19,423 nucleotides of DNA from JAFGTE01 sp965369305 (GTDB lineage: Bacteria; Patescibacteriota; Gracilibacteria; UM-FILTER-43-11): contig CBDUQG010000013.1 of the NCBI GenBank assembly GCA_965369305.1, forward strand, positions 1 to 19,423. The letters run 5' to 3'. The stretch's first letter is position 1. Each line of letters begins with the position of its first letter. Below the pieces are notes generated by a model. That model had not been told where the DNA came from, ran no database searches, and saw nothing but the letters and a program-made list of their open reading frames with translations. Of the stretch, positions 13,461 through 19,423 are shown piece after piece. The position numbers and the translations under genes are program-made.

Positions 13461-13871
13461 AGTATAGTATTGTAAGCCTTTTAGGTTGTAATTAAACATA
13501 TTGTATTTTCGGCCTTCACTCTTAATATCTGCTACCCTTTTTATGAGATGCTTTTTATCAATAAATGGATAAAAACGCATCTCTTGTTTACGCTGACCTT
13601 TTTCAAGCCACTTAAAATTTGTTATCAGAGGAGGTACTAAGAAGCCTGTCTTTAGAACTTTGTCCATTATGTCCCAGCCAGCTCCACGTATAAAGTCTTT
13701 GGGCCTGGTTCTACTAGTTTTAACCTGAGCTCTAAACTGACATGCTGTACATTGAACGTCGTACAGTGGGTAGTTTTCTGGGAGTAGCATAAGCTTCTTC
13801 CTGCAGTTGGGACAGGGTATTAAATTTACGACATCTATTTCCCCTTGTTTGCCTGTTGTCTTTTTGGTCAT
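13446..13871 (-). CDS. DpnI-like zinc-finger PD-(D/E/Q)XK nuclease domain protein
   Basis: 141 residues. The layout matches the catalytic half of the restriction enzyme DpnI, which cuts N6-methyladenine GATC sites: a CPNC knuckle (20-23), Asp38, a second CTAC knuckle (41-44), then Q49-V-K51. In DpnI, as I recall it, CPNC is followed by ADFYCNHCSEEFELK, so Asp and Glu stand 11 apart; here Asp and Gln are also exactly 11 apart. After that GAGWDIMDKVLKTG parallels GAYATMMKRV in DpnI, and the C-terminal GRK...NYNLKGLQYYTL resembles its next strands. The Glu-to-Gln change gives QxK, as in the active Mrr-type nucleases. DpnI's C-terminal winged helix, a second methyl-DNA reader, is missing. It follows the 217-residue gene by five bases, so they form one unit. 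No methyltransferase is nearby. The assignment is from recalled motif alignment and needs a profile search. Confidence 0.62.
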   Translation of the reverse strand: MTKKTTGKQGEIDVVNLIPCPNCRKKLMLLPENYPLYDVQCTACQFRAQVKTSRTRPKDFIRGAGWDIMDKVLKTGFLVPPLITNFKWLEKGQRKQEMRFYPFIDKKHLIKRVADIKSEGRKYNMFNYNLKGLQYYTLYQK

Positions 13872-13876
13872 GCGTT

Positions 13877-14530
13877 TTACAAATATTGGTTTCTTATTAT
13901 TGCTTCAACTTTTTTTTCTTTGATTTCATCAAGTCTAAATTTTCGTGACTTGCAGTATAAATACTTACCCTCATAACCTTTGAATTTCAACAGTTTTTCC
14001 AATTCATTTTTACATCTTTTACACAGGCTTATATTCTCAAACCTATAAATGTTCGAATACCACCTTTTTTCTTTACTGCACTTCTGACACGCCCTTTTTT
14101 TGCGGTTTTTTGTGAATTTTTTGATATTACTAAATAGTTCGCTGTGCATTCTCAAGATTTCTTGTCTTTCATCGAAAACATCCTTTGGCATTATTTTTCT
14201 GAATATCTTTTCGTACTCCTTCTTGTTTATTTCACCGCCAATATAGCGCTTTGCTAAAGCGATTCCTGCTTTTTTGCAAAACACAATCAGGTCTAAATTG
14301 ATGTCATCACCTCTTTTAAGGAGTTTGTCGTAGCGCTTCTCACTTATTAACCCTTTTGCATATAATTCTTGAAGATGATTGATCACTTCACTTTTTTTTG
14401 ACTTGATTAAATCCGCTTTCTCTTTCAATTTATTTTCTTCACTTTCGGTTTTTTCCATGTTCCTCACCCTTGCTCTTTCATCTTGCTCAATATCTGCAAG
14501 CATTATCTGTATCAGTGTTTCTAATATCAT
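13877..14530 (-). CDS. Unknown coiled-coil / SHOCT-like / zinc-ribbon protein, first gene of the DpnI-like unit
   Basis: 217 residues, very rich in K, E and I; I do not recognise a named family. Residues 14-48 are a charged likely coiled coil. Two short motifs resemble SHOCT helices: LQELYAKGLISEKRYDKLL (53-71) and AKRYIGGEINKKEYEKIF (93-110). A zinc ribbon follows with C148-x2-C151 and C170-x2-C173, then a basic C-terminus (LYCKSRKFRLDEIKEKK). SHOCT motifs often mediate oligomerisation or attach to other domains, and the ribbon may bind nucleic acid (inference). The base composition is low in G+C (19 and 20 of 60 in two rows counted here and 26 and 33 in two rows of groEL), suggesting acquisition from elsewhere. 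It has its own TATAAT just after the groEL terminator. Confidence 0.6.
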   Translation of the reverse strand: MILETLIQIMLADIEQDERARVRNMEKTESEENKLKEKADLIKSKKSEVINHLQELYAKGLISEKRYDKLLKRGDDINLDLIVFCKKAGIALAKRYIGGEINKKEYEKIFRKIMPKDVFDERQEILRMHSELFSNIKKFTKNRKKRACQKCSKEKRWYSNIYRFENISLCKRCKNELEKLLKFKGYEGKYLYCKSRKFRLDEIKEKKVEAIIRNQYL

Positions 14531-14550
14531 AACTAAGTCATCAAAAACTG

Positions 14551-14556
14551 ATTATA
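14551..14556 (-). promoter_or_regulatory. -10 box of the DpnI-like two-gene unit
   Basis: A perfect TATAAT on the minus strand (14556 to 14551) lies 12 bases downstream of the T-run of the groEL terminator and 20 bases before the ATG at 14530. The leader would be about 14 bases, with no Shine-Dalgarno motif. No good -35 element is visible because the terminator stem occupies that place. Confidence 0.5.
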
Positions 14557-14567
14557 TTGTAACATTC

Positions 14568-14597
14568 AAAAAAACCGCCCCATTTCGAGGCGGTCTT
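14568..14597 (-). terminator. Rho-independent terminator of groES-groEL
   Basis: The stem ACCGCC (14574-14579) / GGCGGT (14589-14594) encloses a 9-base loop and, on the minus strand, runs into seven T (14574 to 14568). It begins 11 bases after the groEL stop codon. It cleanly separates the chaperonin operon from the AT-rich two-gene unit downstream. Confidence 0.88.
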
Positions 14598-14607
14598 TTG
14601 GTTTGAT

Positions 14608-16290
14608 TTACATCATTCCCATTCCTGGCATTCCCATGCCACCACCCATTCCTGCTGGCATGGCCGGCATGTCACCACCTTCCTTTGGAATATCGGTAAT
14701 GGCGGTTTCGGTAGTTAGGAACATGGCGCTTACGCTGGCTGCGTTGGTCAGGGCGTTGCGGGTGACCTTCTTCGGGTCAATGATCCCTTCCTTGAACATG
14801 TCCACCAGTTGATCTTCCGGTTTGAGCTTGAGGTCCTTGGTGGCATCGTAGCCGTAGGTCTTGTGCTTGCTCCAGGCTTTCTGAAGCTCAGCCATGATCA
14901 CATCACCGTCCACACCGGCATTTTCAGCGATCTGCTTAAGAGGATAGGAGAGGGCGTTCTTCACGATCTCAGCACCCAGCTGTTCCTCATCAGTTTTCAG
15001 CTTCTTTGGATCAATGTGTGTGCTGGCCTGAAGTAGGGCAGCTCCACCACCGATGACAATCCCTTCTTCCATCGCAGCGCGAGTGGCAGAAAGAGCATCT
15101 TCGATGCGATGCTTCTTTTCTTTCAGCTCAACTTCAGTAGCGGCACCGACTTTGATTACAGCAACTCCGCCGGTAAGCTTGGCCAGGCGTTCTGCGAGTT
15201 TGTCCTTATCAAAATCAGAAGAAGAATTCTCGATTTCAGTCTTGATCTGAGTGACGCGATTCTGAATAGCTTCACCATGACCCTTACCCTCTACAATCGT
15301 GGTGTTGTCTTTAGAAGAAACTACCTTTCGGGCACGACCGAGGTCTTCTAGGGCGGCAGTTTCAAGCTTGAGGCCAACTTCAGAGCTGATCACGCGACCC
15401 CCAGTTAGGGTAGCGATGTCTTGAAGCATGGCTTTTCGGCGATCACCGAAACCAGGTGCTTTTACAGCAAGTGTGTTGAAGGTTCCCTTGAGCTTGTTAA
15501 CAATCAAGGTAGCGAGTGCTTCGCCTTCAATGTCTTCAGCAATGATCACCAGGTTCTTTTTTCCAGCCTGAGCCATAGACTCAAGTAGTGGAAGGATTTC
15601 CTGAATGCTCTGAATCTTAGCGTCAGTGATCAGAATCATGGCGTCATCGTAACTAGCTTCCATGCGACCAGTGTCGGTGATCATGTATGGGCTGATGTAG
15701 CCGTTATCAAACTGCATTCCTTCTACCATGTCGATGGAAAGACCCATGGTCTGACCTTCTTCTACTTGTACGACTCCATCACCTCCAACTTTTTCAAAAA
15801 CTTCAGCAATCAGTTCACCAACTTCTTCATTCTGAGCAGAAATAGTAGCGACCTGAGCCATCTCTTCCTTAGTAGAAATATCTTTCTTCATCTTGTCGAG
15901 TTCATCTACCACGACCTTCACTGCTTCTTCGATACCCTTTTTAAGAAGCATTGGGTTTACCTTATTAGTGGTGATGTGGTGCATGCCTTCTTTGATGATG
16001 GCGTGAGCTAGAACTGTTGCAGTAGTTGTACCGTCACCGGCCACGTCGTTAGTCTTGTTGGCTACTTCCTTTACTAGCTGCGCCCCCATGTTCTCGAATT
16101 TGTCTTCCAGTTCGATTTCACGAGCGATGGAAACACCATCGTTAGTAATAGTTGGTGCTCCGTAAGATTTATCCAAAAGCGCGTTGCGTCCCTTAGGACC
16201 CATGGTGACCTTAACGGCCATAGTTAACTTTTCAATTCCATCGAGTAGTTTCTTTCTGGCTTCATCGCCATGTTGTAATTGCTTTGCCAT
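14608..16290 (-). CDS. groEL: Chaperonin GroEL (60 kDa)
   Basis: 560 residues, slightly longer than the usual 540-550. It is the ATP-driven double-ring chaperonin that folds proteins inside a cage closed by GroES. Signature stretches: VTMGPKGRNALLDKSYGAPTITNDGVSIA (about 28-55, quoted in part), the ATP loop GDGTTTATVL (85-94), an apical domain with the EGMQFDNGYISPYM motif, KLTGGVAVIKVGAATEVELKE near the second hinge, and a C-terminal tail rich in GM repeats that ends in MPGMGMM. It follows groES by 27 bases and is closed by a strong terminator. Codon-rich, G+C-rich coding sequence contrasts with the next unit downstream. The start has no Shine-Dalgarno motif. Confidence 0.98.
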   Translation of the reverse strand: MAKQLQHGDEARKKLLDGIEKLTMAVKVTMGPKGRNALLDKSYGAPTITNDGVSIAREIELEDKFENMGAQLVKEVANKTNDVAGDGTTTATVLAHAIIKEGMHHITTNKVNPMLLKKGIEEAVKVVVDELDKMKKDISTKEEMAQVATISAQNEEVGELIAEVFEKVGGDGVVQVEEGQTMGLSIDMVEGMQFDNGYISPYMITDTGRMEASYDDAMILITDAKIQSIQEILPLLESMAQAGKKNLVIIAEDIEGEALATLIVNKLKGTFNTLAVKAPGFGDRRKAMLQDIATLTGGRVISSEVGLKLETAALEDLGRARKVVSSKDNTTIVEGKGHGEAIQNRVTQIKTEIENSSSDFDKDKLAERLAKLTGGVAVIKVGAATEVELKEKKHRIEDALSATRAAMEEGIVIGGGAALLQASTHIDPKKLKTDEEQLGAEIVKNALSYPLKQIAENAGVDGDVIMAELQKAWSKHKTYGYDATKDLKLKPEDQLVDMFKEGIIDPKKVTRNALTNAASVSAMFLTTETAITDIPKEGGDMPAMPAGMGGGMGMPGMGMM

Positions 16291-16317
16291 TTTTCTAAAT
16301 AGTTAAATGTCTAATTA

Positions 16318-16608
16318 TTATTGAACGATTGCACGAACAGAAGTCATTTCAACAATCTTGTATTCGACTCCTTCGACTTTCACATCCTCACCGGAGTACT
16401 GTCCGTAAAGGACCTTGTCTCCCACTTTCATTTCAATGGGAAGCTCAGTTCCTTTGTCAGTAATGTTAGTGGAAGCAACGGCAACCACTTCACCCTCTTT
16501 GGGCTTCTCTTTGTTAGCGGTATCAGGAATAACGATTCCGCTTTTGGTAACTTCTTCAGCGGCGAGCGGCTTAATTACCACGTATCCGTTTAAAGGTTTA
16601 ATCTTCAT
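16318..16608 (-). CDS. groES: Co-chaperonin GroES (10 kDa)
   Basis: 96 residues, the standard size. It forms the seven-subunit lid of GroEL. Features: KIKPLNGYVVIKPL at the start, the mobile-loop region EEVTKSGIVIPDTANKEKP that contacts GroEL, EGEVVAVAS, then VGDKVLYGQYSGEDVKVEGVEYKIV. It is the first gene of the groES-groEL operon, about 48 bases downstream of the predicted transcription start and behind a CIRCE operator. The leader contains no Shine-Dalgarno motif, which is notable for a gene expected to be highly translated. Confidence 0.98.
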   Translation of the reverse strand: MKIKPLNGYVVIKPLAAEEVTKSGIVIPDTANKEKPKEGEVVAVASTNITDKGTELPIEMKVGDKVLYGQYSGEDVKVEGVEYKIVEMTSVRAIVQ

Positions 16609-16632
16609 CTTTATATGAGGTTAAGATTAGAA

Positions 16633-16659
16633 TTAGCACTTTATTGTTTAGAGTGCTAA
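16633..16659 (-). promoter_or_regulatory. CIRCE operator (HrcA binding site) of groES-groEL
   Basis: TTAGCACTT (16633-16641), nine bases, then GAGTGCTAA (16651-16659). The consensus is TTAGCACTC-N9-GAGTGCTAA, so 17 of 18 arm positions agree. It overlaps the predicted transcription start of the operon, the usual place for HrcA repression, and implies that the genome encodes HrcA. Confidence 0.93.
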
Positions 16660-16662
16660 ATC

Positions 16663-16690
16663 ATTCTATCAAAATGGAGGCCGAGGGCAA
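16663..16690 (-). promoter_or_regulatory. Housekeeping-type promoter of groES-groEL
   Basis: On the minus strand: TTGCCC (16690 to 16685), a 16-base spacer and TAGAAT (16668 to 16663), with TGA before the hexamer making an extended -10. The start point would fall near 16656, inside the CIRCE right arm. Confidence 0.72.
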
Positions 16691-16701
16691 GATAGATAAA
16701 C

Positions 16702-16729
16702 TTGACTTCATTTTAATTTATTTTATAAT
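16702..16729 (+). promoter_or_regulatory. Near-consensus promoter of the 148-residue secreted-protein gene
   Basis: TTGACT (16702-16707), a 16-base spacer and TATAAT (16724-16729); 11 of 12 hexamer positions agree with consensus. Transcription would start near 16737, about 14 bases before the ATG at 16751. Its -35 lies only 11 bases from the -35 of the divergent groES promoter. Confidence 0.75.
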
Positions 16730-16750
16730 AATTTATGTATTTTTTCAGAG

Positions 16751-17197
16751 ATGAATTCAAGGGAAAAAAGAACCATTGGCTTTGCAGTTCCGCTTGCACT
16801 CTACTGTGCATATCTTACTGCTGGGCCCGCTTGTGATTCAGCTTCTAGGTGGGCTCAACAGAGGCTTATTATTCACAAGACCAGGGAAAAAGCTATGCAA
16901 ACAGCGAAAATAGCAGTTATTCCATATTTACCTTTGGCCTCAGAGCCTTGTGAGCCGGGTTCCATACTTGGATATGATTGGATACCTTTTTCTGGATCTA
17001 TCAGCTACAAATGTGGTGATGTCCCAGTAACGTGTTACAGAGCACGTTCTATGAATGATTTTGAGTGCTTTACTCCTGAGCGATATGATCTAGTCCCAGA
17101 TAATCCATTTAAACTTCGTCCTAAGATGATACGAAGGGATAATTGGAGGTCATTTACTAGGGAATTTGATAGGAGAAAAAAGGCTGGTGAATTTTAA
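16751..17197 (+). CDS. Small secreted or membrane-anchored protein of unknown function
   Basis: 148 residues; no family recognised. A basic start (MNSREKR) and one hydrophobic helix (about 9-25, IGFAVPLALYCAYLTAG) form a signal peptide or N-terminal anchor. The rest (about 30-148) should lie outside the membrane. It is basic at the C-terminus (RPKMIRRDNWRSFTREFDRRKK) and has four cysteines in the exported part (C67, C88, C95, C105), which could make two disulfides, plus C28 just after the helix. It has the best promoter in the window, back to back with groES, and a start without a Shine-Dalgarno motif but with AGAG touching the ATG. It converges on the DUF3352-type gene with an 18-base gap and no terminator. 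Confidence 0.68.
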   Translation: MNSREKRTIGFAVPLALYCAYLTAGPACDSASRWAQQRLIIHKTREKAMQTAKIAVIPYLPLASEPCEPGSILGYDWIPFSGSISYKCGDVPVTCYRARSMNDFECFTPERYDLVPDNPFKLRPKMIRRDNWRSFTREFDRRKKAGEF

Positions 17198-17215
17198 GGT
17201 GATTTCGTAAGCCAA

Positions 17216-18862
17216 TTATTTCACCAATATATACCCCTCAGTACTCACGCCATCCGTGAAGTAGTGTTTGACGTAGGAAGCGGCTTCCAATTTACTCAGT
17301 AGTGGCTGAAGCGCTTGAATGTACTGATTGCTTCCAAGAATGGAATAGGCGTTGTCAAAGTTGATGTAGGAGACTTCATCACTCACTTTGCTCAGGTTGG
17401 CGATGGTGGTTCTGAAGGCAGCGCTTTCGGAAAGCAGATTACTTCCACTTAGATCAAGTGTGTCGAGTAATCTTTCTTTGCTGCTGGTGATCATAATGAT
17501 TTCATCGGTGACGCTGTAGCAGAAGCCGGCAGCGGTTCCGGCAACCTCAACACAATTCACAGTGTATCCGTTTACTTTTTCTTCCGTAGCTTCTAGTTTG
17601 CCATCATCAGGAACTAGCTCACGACTCTCGGTGCCGTCCGGTAGTTCTACTACGACTACCTTCGGAGCAAATTTGGCAGCCAGGAATTTGAACCCCTGGG
17701 CGAGTTTTTCTAGTTTCTTTTCGGCAAAGCTGCGGTTGTCATGCGAAAGGATCAAGCTGACAGTTCTGCCAAGCTCGCTGGTGCCGACGGCGACAGCATA
17801 TTCACCCTGGAAGAGAGGGTATATATCATTTCGAAGATCTACCTGCGAACCAAAGATTTCGTTAGCCTGAGCGCGGACCATGCCTTCCAGGATCACGCCG
17901 TACGCAGGATTCAAATTGGAAATGGTTTCGAGTGTGTTGAGCCATTCAGCTTCAAGATTGGCACCACCTATATACATGGCTACATTGTCTTCCAATATGT
18001 AGTTGGTCAGCTCGTAAGCAAATTTCCCGGTGCTTTCACCACGCTCGAGTGAGAGTAGGTCTTTGTTCAGGTTCAGGAAGGTATTGAAGTGAAAGCCTGC
18101 CTGGTCCTTTCGAACTGTAAAGGCGACGTGCCTTATAGCATGCTTGAGCGGCTCAACAATATTATTGACCGCCAGGTTGTCTGAGAAGCTGAGGTTTCTG
18201 AAATCCACGTAACCGAGAATCCAGTTGCGACGTGGTAGGTTGCCTACTGACTTCAGATAGTTTTCATCCTGGTCCAGTGTTTTTCCGTTTGCCTGGTCTA
18301 GAATTCTCAAGGCATCAGGGCTTTTAGCGATCACCAAATACTTTCCAATAAACCTAAAGGCAAAGGGCTGACCTTGTGGATAAGAATAGATAGGATTCTC
18401 ATCCTCTGTCTTCGCTAGTTTTTCGTTTGGAAGCAGTAAGCTTTCAAAGTACTTGAGTGCTCCTCGCTTGGTTTTGGTTTTGATGAAAAGAAGCGGCTGA
18501 TTTTCCATGCCGACTGTTTTGATCATGGCATAAGCCATGCCGTCATTGGCAAAGCTCTCGAACATAGGTAAGAGGTCAACGCCAAAGGGCTGACCAAGTG
18601 ATTCGGCCATTTTGAGCTGCTCATCACCGGCTTCCAGCTTTGTTGGAAGTTTCAAGCTGCTTAGTTCTGCGTAAGCCATGGTGTGGTCAGCAGGTAGTAG
18701 AGTGGCAACCGAAGGCTGAGGCCAGCTGAAGTAAACCAGATGACCCGCAAAAACCACCAGTGCCAGTGCGCCGATGCCAAGCAGGCCAAAAATCAGTTGG
18801 TCCACTTTGGACATCTTCCTGGCTTTTTTCAGGTGAAGTTTTTTAAGAAGGTGCTTTTTCAT
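17216..18862 (-). CDS. DUF3352-type membrane-anchored protein
   Basis: 548 residues from the ATG at 18862; a GTG at 18871 would add three residues but is less likely. The N-terminus is very basic (MKKHLLKKLHLKKARK) and is followed by one membrane helix (about 22-45), so the large C-terminal part is probably outside the membrane. After the helix comes the family opening VATLLPADHTMAYAELSSL, then repeated alpha/beta units with GALKYFESLL, KYLVIAKSPDALR and DEIIMITSSKERLLDTL, which look like a duplicated DUF3352 fold. The function of this family is unknown. It sits 43 bases behind topA on the same strand and is probably co-transcribed. GGAAG eight bases before the ATG is the only Shine-Dalgarno-like match in the window. 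Confidence 0.8.
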   Translation of the reverse strand: MKKHLLKKLHLKKARKMSKVDQLIFGLLGIGALALVVFAGHLVYFSWPQPSVATLLPADHTMAYAELSSLKLPTKLEAGDEQLKMAESLGQPFGVDLLPMFESFANDGMAYAMIKTVGMENQPLLFIKTKTKRGALKYFESLLLPNEKLAKTEDENPIYSYPQGQPFAFRFIGKYLVIAKSPDALRILDQANGKTLDQDENYLKSVGNLPRRNWILGYVDFRNLSFSDNLAVNNIVEPLKHAIRHVAFTVRKDQAGFHFNTFLNLNKDLLSLERGESTGKFAYELTNYILEDNVAMYIGGANLEAEWLNTLETISNLNPAYGVILEGMVRAQANEIFGSQVDLRNDIYPLFQGEYAVAVGTSELGRTVSLILSHDNRSFAEKKLEKLAQGFKFLAAKFAPKVVVVELPDGTESRELVPDDGKLEATEEKVNGYTVNCVEVAGTAAGFCYSVTDEIIMITSSKERLLDTLDLSGSNLLSESAAFRTTIANLSKVSDEVSYINFDNAYSILGSNQYIQALQPLLSKLEAASYVKHYFTDGVSTEGYILVK

Positions 18863-18905
18863 AGCTTCCACGCTTTAGAGCGAAATCAGTCTACCATTAA
18901 ATAGG

Positions 18906-19423
18906 CTACTCATCCACTTCCGTTTCTTTGCCGCACTTCTCGCACTTGATGAGATTCTTTTTCTGCTGCACCTGTAGGCCTCCGCAAACTTTACACTTAT
19001 CATCCACTGGTTTCTTCCAGGTAGCAAACTTACATTTCGGGTAGCCGGTACAACCATAGAACACCTTTCCACGGCGGGTTCTTTTTTCAACAATGTCACT
19101 TCCGCAGTCAGGACACTTCACCTTAAGTGCATGTGAAAGTGGGCGTGTGGTTTTACATTTTGGGTAATCGCTACAAGCCAGGAATTCCCCGAAGCGGCCA
19201 TTCTTCACAATCATCTGGCTGCCACACTTGTCACACTTTTCATCCTTGAATTCCTTCTGAAGGGCTTTCTCTTTTTCCAGATCCTCCTTCATAGGGCGAG
19301 CATTCTTACATTCAGGGTATTTGCTGCAAGAAAGGAATTTACCATTCTTTCCCAGCTTCACGACCATGTCAGCGCCACAAACATCACACTTCTCATCAGT
19401 CTTTTCGTTGATAACGTCAGATT
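18906..19423 (-). CDS. topA: DNA topoisomerase I, C-terminal zinc-ribbon region (5' part off window)
   Basis: The frame is open through the right edge, so this is the last 171 codons of a longer gene; the ATG at 19367 is internal. It consists of four zinc ribbons: CDVC...CSKYPEC, CDKC...CSDYPKC, CPDC...CTGYPKC and CKVC...CEKC. The first three carry the G-K/R-x-G-x-F-x-x-C/G-C pattern (GKNGKFLSC, GRFGEFLAC, RRGKVFYGC) typical of bacterial TopA tails, which bind single-stranded DNA and RNA polymerase while the missing N-terminal part relaxes negative supercoils. The last cluster is shorter and ends the protein with an acidic TEVDE tail. The stop is TAG. Confidence 0.92.
   Translation of the reverse strand, partial: SDVINEKTDEKCDVCGADMVVKLGKNGKFLSCSKYPECKNARPMKEDLEKEKALQKEFKDEKCDKCGSQMIVKNGRFGEFLACSDYPKCKTTRPLSHALKVKCPDCGSDIVEKRTRRGKVFYGCTGYPKCKFATWKKPVDDKCKVCGGLQVQQKKNLIKCEKCGKETEVDE

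Noticed and set aside
13446..14530. Toxin-antitoxin pair
   Set aside because: Both proteins carry zinc-knuckle features and the smaller one aligns in motif order with DpnI; no toxin or antitoxin fold is suggested by sequence.
18875..18895. Terminator between topA and the DUF3352-type gene (CGCT/AGCG hairpin)
   Set aside because: Only four base pairs and no T-run; more consistent with one transcript.

Overview
The window looks like compact chromosomal DNA from an uncultivated bacterium, most likely Patescibacteria (Candidate Phyla Radiation) and perhaps near Peregrinibacteria. This is an inference. It rests on very tight gene packing, near-total absence of Shine-Dalgarno sequences, small SLH-domain surface proteins, a DUF3352-type membrane protein, and housekeeping genes scattered among genes with no family I recognise. 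The standard genetic code fits. Of 21 visible stop codons, 16 are TAA, 4 are TAG and only 1 is TGA. I saw no tRNA, rRNA, CRISPR array, transposase or prophage gene.

Layout. Positions 1-3856 (+) hold the 3' part of an O-antigen-ligase-like membrane protein, which overlaps a CofE-family gamma-glutamyl ligase by 98 bases, followed by folC and a PurN-like formyltransferase. This is a possible folate or gamma-glutamyl cassette. Positions 3851-5399 (-) hold an SLH-anchored thioredoxin and an unrecognised 172-residue protein. Positions 5477-9667 hold two converging pairs: a FemAB-type peptidoglycan-bridge enzyme against an L-lactate permease, and YjbQ against asparaginyl-tRNA synthetase. Each pair overlaps at its stop codons. 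Positions 9685-11970 (-) encode a large secreted beta-helix/SLH surface protein. The 332-base gap upstream of it holds a 23-bp direct repeat flanking about 217 bp of hairpin-rich DNA that I cannot identify.

Positions 12303-13390 hold a DoxX-like membrane protein, a tiny membrane protein and a stand-alone cyclic-nucleotide-binding-fold protein. Positions 13446-14530 (-) are an AT-rich two-gene unit. Its second gene looks like the catalytic half of the methyl-directed restriction enzyme DpnI, with D-x10-QxK in place of D-x10-ExK. Its first gene is a coiled-coil, SHOCT-like and zinc-ribbon protein of unknown function. This unit is the best candidate for an undescribed system, probably DNA defence. 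Positions 14608-16608 (-) are groES-groEL under a recognisable CIRCE operator. Positions 16751-17197 (+) encode a small secreted unknown protein driven by a near-consensus promoter back to back with the heat-shock promoter. Positions 17216-19423 (-) are a DUF3352-type anchored protein and the zinc-ribbon C-terminus of topoisomerase I, which runs off the right edge.

How it works together. Much of the window concerns the envelope: polysaccharide polymerisation or ligation, peptidoglycan bridging, two SLH-anchored exported proteins, DoxX and DUF3352. The rest is housekeeping: protein folding, Asn-tRNA charging, folate and one-carbon metabolism, lactate transport and DNA topology. Many TATAAT-like boxes sit only 8-15 bases before a start codon, suggesting leaderless or very-short-leader mRNAs. 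The only two clear intrinsic terminators follow the DoxX gene and groEL.
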